Assembly (NCBI GenBank): GCA_013396525.1 | Contig: VWYX01000674.1 | Coordinates: forward strand, 186,001 to 250,000 | Direction of reading: 5' to 3' | Source of the DNA: Chaetorhynchus papuensis | Taxonomy: Eukaryota > Chordata > Aves > Passeriformes > Rhipiduridae | DNA: 64,000 nt | Part shown: positions 12,501-24,300 of the stretch, one piece after another | How positions within the stretch are numbered: the first letter of the stretch is position 1 | Layout: the number at the start of each line of letters is the position of its first letter | Translations under genes and position numbers: made by a program | The notes under the pieces: generated by a model | What the model was told of the DNA's origin: nothing | The model's input: only the letters and a program-made list of their open reading frames with translations | Database searches by the model: none

Positions 12501-15500
12501 ATGCTGCACACTGAACAGCTTTCCACACTGCAAGAGAAAAACATAATTCCTGCGGCTGAGTCCCAGGGGATAACGTCTGGTGATAACATTCATTCACTGG
12601 AACTTCTGTTTCTGTGCAGATGGCAGTTGCCATTGATGGAAAAAAATATATTGGTACGGTATCAAACTGCACACCCACTTAGGACATAAATCATCCCATG
12701 TATTACACAAGAATATTGTCAAGTTTCAGATGTGTCCTGGAAATGGCAGGCTTTAGACTTCAGGGAAGGTTTAGATTAATTTTCTTGAAGCAGATGCAAT
12801 GACGAAATTATAAAAAATTCACATGTTCTTTTCTTTGTGGTCAGGTTATATTAATGACAGCCATCTCCCAAGCATGAATTCTCAGCTCATTGTTTAAAGC
12901 ACATAATTAAATTTTTGAAATTAATAAAGGTTTCCAATTTAAGTAGCACTGAGCTGCATGCAAGAATTTCTATTGCCAAGTAAAAAACCTGTGACATAAC
13001 CAGTTCAGTGCTGTACACTGTACCAAACTGCTAAAGAAAGGCATCCAGCACAATATTGACAAAGCGTGTTAGCTAAAATGTGTGCTGCTGCTCTTTGACT
13101 GCTTGTCCTATGCATTTGTTTCATAGCCAATAAAACGTAATGTGTAAGAGCATTGAAAAATGATTTATTTTATCTGCTCAGAGCATTTAAAAATCTCCTA
13201 AAACTAAAATTTTCATGGTTTTGTTATGTGGATTTAACTCATCAGATAGAAAGTCTAGATTATCTATTGTTTGCCTAATACAAATAAACCCACTTTATTT
13301 ACAGGGTGGCTTGGATGACATTCGCCAGCAGAGAGCCCTTTCTGATGGACTGGGTGTCATTTCACTTGCCAGACAAGCATTTTATTTTCATTTCATGGTC
13401 ACTGGAATCTCTTCTTACAGCAACTGTATCTAAGCCACAGGCCAAGAATCCAAGACTTCTGAAATACAGAGCAGAAAATGGTCCTGTGCTTAAACAAATA
13501 GATGGGAATTTAATTGTTGAGTCTAATCTTGTCCTTGGTTTAAGTCAACAGGAGATAAACCTGCAAAGTAAGGGCACAAATGGACACTTAGAAGTTTCTT
13601 AGGTGATAAACACTCTTTACTTTCTTCGATTTCAAAGGGAGCTCTGAGGCCAGAGCTTACAAACATTATCATCTATACTCCATTTCATTTACTTACTTAT
13701 GGGCAGGGGACTATTTAAACTTCCAAGTCAAGTGAATAAGAGCTTTCACAGCTGCAAAGTAGAACATAAATTGCTAAAATAGTCCCTGAAAATTTGTTCA
13801 GCAAAATTCCCTTTTCTTTCTGTAACCTGCATCTCTTTCTCATCCATCAGCCAATTAGAAGTTTCACCAAATTGTTTGGATGTCGAGGGATTTTTCTTCA
13901 CTTCTTTAACAAAAGAACAGACATATTTTAAATACAGCCTGTGATCAGTTACTGTTATTGGCTCTGAGTCTACTTTGATTATATGTGTAAACAGCCAGCA
14001 TAATACAAGTTGCAACCCTTATGATTATGCATTTACCTGAAGAGTAATATTTTTAAATACTAGTGGTGCTCCTTGATTCACTTGACTGTCATCACTTGCC
14101 ATAGTTGCATTTCTTTTTTTTAAGGATTTATTATCATGTGCCTCATTACATTATAAACTATAATGAACTTTGCCATGTGCATCACAAAAATACTTCTTTA
14201 TAAAAATCCCACTGCAAGTGCAACACTGCAGGGACCATCACTAGAATGCTGCATTTTGGATGATTTTACTGATTTAATGTGTTATTTTCTGTTCAACACA
14301 TTCTTCCCTTGGCTTTGCTGGTACCTAGTACAAGAGTAGTGACAAGAGCATGATGTTATCCCCTCTCACACAATAAACCCCCCACTGACCAAAAGCTCCT
14401 GAAGAGAAGGATGGATGGACAGACCAGCAAAATGCACTGCACATGCCACTCATAGGGATATTCTTCTCATGTGCTCCTACAAAACAAGTCTTTCATCTTA
14501 GTGGGGTTTCCCCTTCACGGTTATTAATGAGATTAACATTTTTTCTCTTTCTTTAATTAAAATTCCACCTACTTACTTGGGGATCTGGTGCTGAAGTGCT
14601 AGTGAAGTGAATGGATGGGCTCCTGCCTAATGCCCCAGGGACTGCTGGAGCCTGTCAGCCGAGGCAGCAGCAGGAGAGCGTCCAGTGGAAAAGGTACATC
14701 TCAGCACTCAAATTCAAGGGTAACTGTGCGAGAATTCCCACCCAGGCCTCCGACATTCTGACAGCTCTTAACTTTGTGTCTCTTCTCCTCCCCCTCGGCA
14801 CTGGCCTGAAGTATCAAACTGTCAAGGACAACACTGAGCCCTTCCAGCCCCTGAAGGAGTCAACAGGGAATAACTCCTTCTGTCTCCCTCCAGCTGGGCC
14901 GTGCAGCTGGAGTGACTTTGAAGCCAGTTGAGTTTCTTTTCTTTTAAGTTAGTCTATCTGTAAGAGGGCTGGAATTCTAGAAAAGTGAAATACATCTCAT
15001 TAAGTGTGAGATTAAAACTGGTTTTGAAAACATTAAAAGAAGCTTTTGGTGTCTGATCTTTATTAAAAACACTTTGTTCAAGCCCATGTTTTATTAAAAA
15101 CAATTCAATTAGTGCGTTCAGTATCTTGGCATTAAATACATGCTTTTCATTTGAGAAGCTGAATTCATTTGCCTCCAGAATTTCCATTTCCATGTTCATG
15201 AAGAAAGAAAAGCATCAGGGAAAGAGCACCTTCACTTTCTAGAGTGATACCCTTTTAGGTAAGGCTCACCAGATGCACAGTTGCAGGGGAGCTAACAGAG
15301 ACAGAAAGTGTTAGTCTAACAGCCATCCAAACAGAGTGTTTAGGTTTTTCTTTTCATAAAAATTGAAAGGTTTTTCCTTTTCACTGCCTTGAACAGGTAT
15401 TTCTACTGCTATACTACTTTCTTATAAGAATTTTTAAGGGAATTTGTTGTTAGTGTGGTTTGGGTTTTCTACCTGTAAACCAGCAGCAGAACATTGATAC

Positions 15501-18240
15501 ATACATCACAGACTCTTTCAGGCTACAAGTGTCTCTTAGCATCCAGAATAATATAGACCATTTAACCATAGCCAGTTACTCCTGAAAGTTTTACTTCTTT
15601 GGCTTTACCTTTCCCTTCTCAGTGTTACTTTTGAGCACCAAGTACTCTGTGAGTGGTAGAATTAAAGGAGCTTCTTCTCTGTTGATGTTTGCTGTGTCTC
15701 CTGGGTACGGTGCCTCATCATGGTAACCCCAGTTGCCCTCCTTTTTGGGTCCTCATGACCTCCTTTTCCACCTCTTCTGGCCTACCCTTCCATAACCTCA
15801 CAGCTGGGTAGGAGTTGCTTTGTTCACCTTGCCCAGTGGTGGAGGAATAGAAGAGCCAACTTTATGCTGGTGCCCAGGAAGAGAGAGGTGAAAGTTTTAA
15901 CCCGAACAGCGCCAAGGTCAATGGAATTTTTTTCTGTTCTGGCGCCCTAGAGCCTTTGTTTGCTAATTAAGGGGCCTCTGGGAGAACTGAAAGATTGTTG
16001 TGTGAAGCTGTGCTTTTTTTAGAGCCCATATCTTTTATATGTTCTGTTTTTACAGTAACAGAGGAAGTTTTATGTGAGGTCACATGCAGCCAGGCCTGCA
16101 CTGGTGTTTGATCTGCATGAGTGACTTTGAGTGGAGACTGATTTCTCTATTGTCTTCACTAGTTTTTTACTTCCTACAGGTGAGATAGAGGCACATAAAC
16201 AAAAGCATCGCATTGTCAAGTTCTCTGTGGTTTTGAGTGTCTTATTGACCGAGTGCTCAGATGGAGATGCTGAGGGCTTCTGCTTTCAGGTGCTCTTTTG
16301 CATCCCCCAGACTGTGACTGGTATTTTTGCTGATATTTTGATTCTGTTGGAAAATAGAAGGAAAGATGCCTCACTGGGGGTGCCAAAAACGAAACCACTC
16401 AGATAAGAATTTATGCCATAGAGGAGAAAGGGAAGCAGAAGACTCGTAGCTAAATGTGTAGGAAATTGCTCCAGGTTAAATTGTTATTGACTTTTTCAAA
16501 GCCATGCAAATCGGAGTATGTGTGTTTATCTGTTCCTGGAAAGAAAACTTAGCCACAGATGAAAAAGTGGTCTCTGGTTTTGTTTTTCTTCTGGATGGTT
16601 TCTTTGCAAGCGAACCAGTCAACAAAAACTTCAGCTACTCAGGTTTTTATATTAATATCAGGTCTTCTTTCTTTAAGATTGTTCTCTAAATGCCAACATC
16701 TGATAAACTGGAAATCTGAAACACCAAGAAAATCCCAGGGCAAATAACCAGCTCTTTTTCATATTTTTCTAGCAACTTTGATTTTTTTTTTTTTTTTTTT
16801 TTAGCCTTTTGAGCCCTCTGGTGGGTTTGTATTTGTAGAGGACAGTGCAAAGAACAAGTCAATATTTATTCTAGTTAACTGATAAATAACTGGGTGATTC
16901 AGAGAAACTTAGTAAGAATACCCTTCTCATGGTCATTACTGACGTCTATGGGTTTATTGCTCATTAGTTTTCTGCAGGAATCTGTAATAAACCCCCTAAA
17001 CATAGCAAGAGCTCTGAATGTAGGAGTTGGGTGCATACTGCATGTGGAGAGAGTTTGCCATTGCAGAAACACAGGGAAGGGATCAGAGGTTTGCAATTAA
17101 GCTTAAACTCCGGCACTTGCACTCATCAGTAAGGATTCATTCTTTATAATCTGCTCTGCTTTGCAAGGACTGGGCGCCTAATTAGCATCCTAACGTTTAA
17201 ATTCTTTGCCTAAAAGGCTCCCCCTCTCTTTTGTAAGGGTTATGCTCTGTGCAGTCATGTGAGCAGAAAAGGTGGCATATTTGGTATTGTCATTTACTAT
17301 GCACGCCCTTTGAAAAAGGAAGTTTGGGAAATATTAGTGGAGCTTTTCTGGTTAAGTAGCTGAGGCTCTTCAACCAAGCTTTAACAGCTCCCTTGCTGCC
17401 ACCACAATCTCTTCTAGCCCCTTCCTGTTATCACCAATAGCCAGTACAGTACGATCTGCTAGAGAACTTGTTGCTATCTGAAAAGTCTCGTGCTCTGAAG
17501 CTGCTTTGATTTCAACCAGCTGAGTTTCTAGACCTTTGTAGACCATTAGAAAGCCAAACAGGGCTCTAAAAAAGCAGAAAAATTATTTATAGTGGAAGAT
17601 TTTCAGCTGTGTATTGAAACAATATAATACTGCATTAGAAGCTGGAATGTCCTCAGTAGAATAGGTCCATGGTTGCAATAAGGCTGCTAACAACTTTGGT
17701 TTGTAAGTTAAACATGTGTGCCAGATGGTGCATGTTTAGTGTTTCTCTTCTCTAACAATATTTATGGTCCATACATTGGAAAAATAAATCTGTGGCTTTT
17801 TAGTACAGACCACTTTGGTTAATATTTCTATTTGTGGTACACTGCTCAGCTTCTAAATAGCTCTGCATTTGGAAGAAGGAAACATGATCCTGTTATTAAA
17901 AAACGGTTCTAGACCACCCCGATAGATAAACACCTATTTGTAAATATGTAATTGAAATGCTCCTGTGATATTTTTGAAGGTTTTTCTGTATCTGCAGTAG
18001 AGAAGAAAATCATGATACCCAGAATGATATCTCATTTCCTCATGAGAGTAAACAAGCATTCTTGTGGCCACACCTTCTTCTCTGCCCTATTTATTACCTT
18101 CTTGATAAGTGTAAACCTTAGGTTCTGGCATGGGTTGTGTGAAGAGATGTTTCGTTCTTAATAAAACTCTGCAGGGCTACTAGATGCTGTTAACAGAGCT
18201 CATCTCTCACCTCGCCTCACAGACAAGGATCATCCAGATG
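9520..18240. other. Intron 1 section with no recognised element
   Basis: GC-richer patches at about 10300-10550 and 10810-10990. Blocks near 12860-12990, 15890-16010 and 17110-17300 look like conserved non-coding DNA (homeobox-type TAATTA and TAATTAG steps), but this cannot be tested here. The T21 run is listed separately. No gene recognised. Confidence 0.65.
16782..16802 (+). repeat. T21 homopolymer
   Basis: Uninterrupted run of 21 T. No LINE or SINE body is recognisable next to it, so it may be a simple low-complexity tract or the tail of an unrecognised insertion on the minus strand. Confidence 0.95.
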
Positions 18241-18373
18241 ACACAGAATGGTTTGAGAATGGAAGAGACCTTAAAGATCATCTAGTTCCAACTCCCCTGT
18301 CATGGAAAGGGGCTCCACCCGCTAGGTCAGGTTGCTCAGGTCCCCATCCAACCTGGCTCTGAACACTTCCACC
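18241..18373 (-). mobile_element. CR1 LINE, 5'-truncated 3' end
   Basis: Read on the minus strand this is the characteristic 3' end of an avian CR1: GGAAGTGTTCAGAGCCAGG, then GGTTGGATGGGGACC, a CCATGACAGGGGAGTTGGAA stretch, AGATGATCTTTAAGGTC and an end like AACCATTCT. Only about 130 bp remain, which is typical of 5'-truncated CR1 copies. The family's usual short terminal repeat is barely present at the 18241 end. No coding capacity. Confidence 0.88.
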
Positions 18374-21300
18374 GCTCAGATCCAGTCTACCATCAGTTTC
18401 CATTCACCTTGTGAATGGTTTTGGAGACATCAATGTGCTCTCAGGCACCAGGTTCTCTCTGTTCCTGTTCTGTTTCAGCACTTCCATACAAAATGGTGAA
18501 TGTCTTCAGAGTTGGTGCAGAGGCATGGCTAAGTCCTTCCACTGAAATGTTTGAGATTTTAAATCCGCCAGCCAAAACATGCCTCCATTTAAAGTAAATT
18601 GTGTTTAAATAAAATTAAGACCAGAGCTTCTTTGCCAGCTATGGCTCCTATCTGGAGAGTGCATATAGTCAGGGGAGTGAGTTGTGGAGGCCTTTGCCCA
18701 CGTGCAGGTTAGTCAAGGGACAGTGTTGCTGCAGGGTTAATATCAGTAGCTTCCCAAAAGAGGCTGATGTGGAGAGACTGTCTGGGGAGTTGGGGATGCC
18801 TGTTTTCAGGAGGGAAGCCTGTGGTGTAGAGAGAAAATGCCCGGGGAAGGAGAGAAATTGAAATAGTTTGCACTGTTTGGTCTCTTTATGCTGGAATTCT
18901 GAATGAAAACTTAATGATTTGAAAGGTTTGGCCTCAAACTTTTAGGGAGTAATAGTCTAGGACTGTTAGAAGAGCAGAACATATGTATTTCCTAACGTAT
19001 GCCAGCACGTCTCATCTGTGGTCCTTCAGAGGAAACATACCACAGAGGGGGAGACTGGGGCCACTTGTTTCCCGTTTCTCATCACGCAAGTGTCCTCATT
19101 TCTCCTTCCAGCTCTAAGCCTTAGGAACAACACTGAAATTTTATCCAAATATGTTACTGCTGAGTACAGGAACATTCCTGGAAAATCACTCACTGACTAT
19201 AAAATGTCACCTGACTTAATTTGTCTGGTGAGACATTTCCCTAAAGGTTAATGAATACACCCGCTCTCAAAAAGGAGTTTTGCAATGGATTCGAAACCCC
19301 GGAGAGATGGAGAGAAGGAAGAGGGCTCAGCTGGCCCCTGAGAGGTGGCAAGAAGGAAGAGTATCACCAGCAGATTTTCTCAATGAGCCCTTCAGTGTTG
19401 CCATTGCACTGTCTCTCCGACATGGTCCCAAGGACCACAGTCACGAGCTATGGCTAAACCAAGTTATTAGAGCACATTGGGCACTTTCTCTTTTAGAGCA
19501 CAGCAGGTGCTTTCTTTCACTTTCATCCTTTGAAACCCTTGGATTAGGCTGCTAGCATGCCTTGTACAAGATGGGCTTGTAGCTTATCCTACAAACAGAG
19601 TGGGAGAAGGAGTTCAGTTAGATTTTAGGGTAGATCACGTGTGTGTTTTTTCCCTTAAAGGATCCTCTTCCCTCTGGGTGATGAGGAGAAACTACCCTGG
19701 AGTCCTTTTGCCAGCCTCTTTGTAATTCATTCATAATCAATATAACTCCTACAAAGCTTCCATCATTTTCCTATACAAATATTTGGCTAATTATATTAAA
19801 TCACATTTTTGTAGTCAGAGCCCTATCTGTCTTTTCTCACAGATGTAGAATAACAGCAAGAAAAATTAATTCCTCCCCATCTGGAAGCTGATCAGTGGAG
19901 ACTGAGCCATCAGAGGTGATATTTCTTTGGTTTGCTGGAGATATATTTTTTTATTTCCTGGAATCCAGCAGTCTTTGTAGTTAGTATGTATTATATTCCT
20001 AGGCATCTCTCTCCTTCCCTCTTGAGGGAACTGCTTATAATGTTTCCCTTTGCCACATTTCTTTTTGGACTTGTGTGACAAGGAAGAAGGAAAAATCCTG
20101 CAATGTAAGAGTTTTTCCGGAGAAAGGCAGTGACACACACATCTGGCTTACTCTGGTACTGTTTAGAAGGAGGAAATCAGGGGGCGTGGGGTTAGGTTTT
20201 GTTTGTGTTGCCTTCTTCTTTGGCCTCTCCTACCACACGCAGGCTCAGCCCCTGCCACTTGAATTGACCAGATGCCTTTGGATTGTCCTCATGTTGCTGA
20301 TGCAGTGGGTGTTCAGCAGCTGCATCCCTGGCTGCTGCAACAGGGAAAGCCTGGAGCCTTTTTTGTCCCAGAACTGTTATGGAGGGAAGTCTTAGGACAT
20401 GGTCTCCCCTTGTTCCAACATGGTACCAAGGTGCAAAACTATCAAGGTATTGGTATTGGCCTAATTTCTGCCGGTTGGCAGGAAATACAATGAGACTGGG
20501 GCTTCTGCTTGAGGCAGTGCGCATCCAGTGGAGTCAGTGCCAGAATCCATCATTCAAAGTGCACTTAAAAAGCCCAAATGAGCACTGGGGAGGGTGTCCA
20601 TGTGTCCATGAACCGGAGGCTTCTTCTCTTACCAGCACATCCCTTGCCTGACCTGCGGCACTAACATGGATATGCTCTTCACCCTGGCCGCTGCGGAGGT
20701 TCGTGGATGTCTTGGTGACTCCCAAGGCCACAGAGTGTGGTCTGTGGCTTTTCTATTAAAAAAGAAATTTTATAAACCCTCTTGGGTTGACTGGGGCCAT
20801 GCTAGTGAGCCATGAGGCAGGTGGCCCTGCCTTCCAGTCCTGAAGCCTGATTTCCCCTCGGGAACAGGATTTTCTCTTTTATCCCTCCGTAGCGATGGGT
20901 ATTTTGTTGGTGTTTGTTGTGTAATACCACTGGCTTGTTGTTAAAGGTCAGGCTCTATGAAAAGCCACTCTACACACATTAGGTTTAATGGCATTGACGT
21001 TAAAATAAGGAGGGGCTGGTCCAGAGGCTTCCACACTGAGATCTACACTGACTTAAGTGTAAGATCTCATTTTTTCCAGTAATATTACCATGCAGTCCAC
21101 AAGATACTGCTCCTTATGCTTAAAGCACTGCAGGCACTTCAGCCCTTTCTTTAAGCAACAGACACATTGTCGTTGCTGTTATTGAAGCCTAATGCCTGAA
21201 TAGAGCACTTTCCCAACCCAATCCCAGCTGGTTAAGGACTATGTGTACTGACCTTCTCCATTTTTTGGGAAGCGTCAGACCTCACATCTTACAGTGCTGG

Positions 21301-24300
21301 TGGTGGTTTGCTTGGAGAGCCCTGTGATAAGCTATCTACGTGTGCAGTTAAGCAGAAGTTCTCCCAAGCTGAAGGTCCCAAGCAGCAAAGAAGCCTTCTT
21401 GTCTAATAAATCCTGGAGATGGATCTGGCCAGAAAACTTTTTCTTTCTGTCTTCTTTAGTTTTAAATTGAATTTTGATAACTTCAAGGGCTTTGTGTAGA
21501 TGTACATTTCCTTTTTTGGATCATGACACGACGGTCATGAGACTGTACAATCTCAGCTGGGTTTTGCACACAGGAACTATATCTGGTTGTACAGATGTTT
21601 TCAGCATACTGTTATATCAGAGATATCTTGTAAGAACATTTGTTATAATTTGTCTATCTGGGTGTTGGGTTAGTTTGCTGGGGTTTTTTTTGCTTCCCAG
21701 CAAGATAAAAGAAGAGCTGATTTGATGCATGAAAGGAATGTTGGTCCTAAACCAATAGTTTGTTATTTTCTCCAGACCAGTATGAGGGAGAAAATGAATT
21801 GGGTTAACAGCAGCTGACTGAGCTCCAGTCTGTTTTTCTTCAGCATTCTCAGTCTCTGAACTTTGATCCAGTTCTTCACATTGGAAAAAAAAGGATAACA
21901 CCTGTGTCATAGAATTAGGCTTTTTGGCTCTTCTGGTGAAGGGGCGAAGAAGAACAGGACATTTTTGTTTATAGTTGACATTTTCTTGCTCTAATGCTTA
22001 TCAGTACTACTGGGTGACGTATGAAGTATCTTGGAAGAGTGTAAGGGGTTTGCTGCAGTAATACACCTATTTAAGTAGAAAATTAGGGGGGAAAATCAGC
22101 TGTGTGTGCAAATTTCATGGATATTTTTTAAAGCTGCTGTTTTAAATTTATTTTCTGTTTGTTTTTAGCATAACTTCTTTCAGAACATATGTGTAAGTAA
22201 GTGAGTTTTGTGCTAAACCATTATGAAGAAGGTAACTTAGGAAAACAATTTGGAGCTGAAACTCGTGGCAGAGGTACATACTAGATGTCCTTCTTACAAC
22301 CAGCTACTTTGTAAGCAGAATTATTGGACTCTATGAATGCATTTTCCCAGTTTAATAGTATTTGAAGCTCAGGAGAGATACTTAGCCTTTGTTATATGGT
22401 GTAACTCTTGCTCAGCAAATATTAAGTGCCTAATTCTGCTATTCTGAAGTCATTGGGATCTTGGCTGCGTATCAGAGTAAAGGCAGCTATGAAGCTGTTG
22501 TGTGTATATTTAAATAAGTTTCTGATGAGATTCTTAGAAGTTAATTCTGCCCTTGTTATTTGGCATGAGGGAACTGGCTGTGCTCAGTATCATAATTCAA
22601 ACATCCAATAAAGGAGTCAAAATGACATGCCACTATCTCCAGAGCCCTACCCTTACCAGAGTTCACACGTACTGTTTTCTTTTGCAGGGTGCTGTGTCGT
22701 GACAAATCTAAACAAGCATGTAGCCTATACTGTCAATCCAGTCTAGTCTGCAAATAACACTACCAGGGCCAGAAATAACTTTATTCTTTGATAGAAGAAT
22801 AAATAGTTGTATTTATTTCTAATAGTTGTATTAGAATTGTAGAGTTCTCAAAATGGGCAAAATGGCTTTTGTGGCATAGGAGGCCATTTCCTGATGACAT
22901 ATCTGTAAATCAAACTTTGAAAAAGGACGGAAGCAATTTATGAAGATTATTTTATGCATGAACATTTTCAAAATATTTTAGTATTAAACCCTTTTCTATC
23001 TCTTTTGTGATTATATTGTTTAGGAAGAAATAAGATTATCATAATTTTTTGGCAAAGAGGTTTTCTGAGGGAAACTGCCTACAACTGAAATAAAAGCAGA
23101 TCTTCAACCCCCAAATTGTCACTAGTCTGTCTGGGAGCTAAAAAAGGTGTATGTCTGAACAGATTTTTGCTGTTTAGGATAATTGTGTTGATAACAGCAG
23201 TCTCACTGATTTAGGATTTTAATAGAATCTTCAGGTGTCTTTAGCAATCTCTAATAATAAAAATGTGCAGCATATGGAAGTGTGCTCTAGGTTCTTTTTA
23301 AATTCCATGGTCCCAAACCACTAAGTGTAGTTGGAGAGCACAAGGAGGAACATTTTGCCCCCAAACTACAACATTTTACCTTTTTGCTATCCCTAATGCT
23401 GTGCACTTTTTCTTGTTTCTTTTAGATATATTAAATCCATCCGTGTTTCATATAGAGGGTATTAATGTAAAATACTTATCCAGTCTAGGAGACCAAACAT
23501 ATTAGAGAGCCTGGTCTATGCATTACCACTTTCAGAGCCTTCCAAGAAGTTATTCAATAGTGAGTGGTGGTAAAAAAGATAGAAAGGATTTTTGTCGCCC
23601 TGTAATTTTCATTATGTTTAAGCAGGAAAGATTTCAGCTGAATTTCTAATATCCAGGATGAGGAAAAAGCTGTTAAGATTCTCTGGGTGTACTGCACAGT
23701 GAATTGAAAGCCAAGAGAGTGGTAGAGGCAACTTCTGTTTTTCCTTGCAAATGGAAGGTCATGTTTACCAACTTGGAAATGTTTTGGAAAACTAAATGAT
23801 TGCCAGTTCATCAATTCTAGGGTCATTTGGAAGCTTTTTAATAGGCTATGTAGTCTACTGCCTACAAGTAATTTTTGCATAACAACAGGAGGGGAAATTC
23901 TTTTCAAATGTACATTTTTAGTGGTGCCAGAAATGTACTTTCTTGTGTAGCAATATGAGTGAGGCAAAGTGTGTGTTTCTGGTTTTGAAGGTAATCATTG
24001 CAACCCTCCTAGAAATGCTGTGTCTGGGAACACACATTTCAGCAAAGTTGCTCCTCTGCCCAAAATCTGGAATTCCAAGCAGATTTTGCAGGAAGTTATG
24101 GTTTGATCATCTCAGTTGGACACTAGGCAGATGTGGCCATTTAGCTGCTGTGCCCCCTTCCAGAAGCAGGGATATCCCAGAACCCTGGATCAGACAGGTC
24201 AAACCCACAGAACATGGGAGAGAATGCTCAGCTGGCAAGTCCAGAAAGGGTTTCTCTTCCTGGTCTAGCAGACACTGGAGCCTGTTGACTTTCAGGCTTT

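Noticed and set aside
23554..23967. 137-codon minus-strand open frame
   Set aside because: AT-rich intronic DNA, no family resemblance, no supporting signals.
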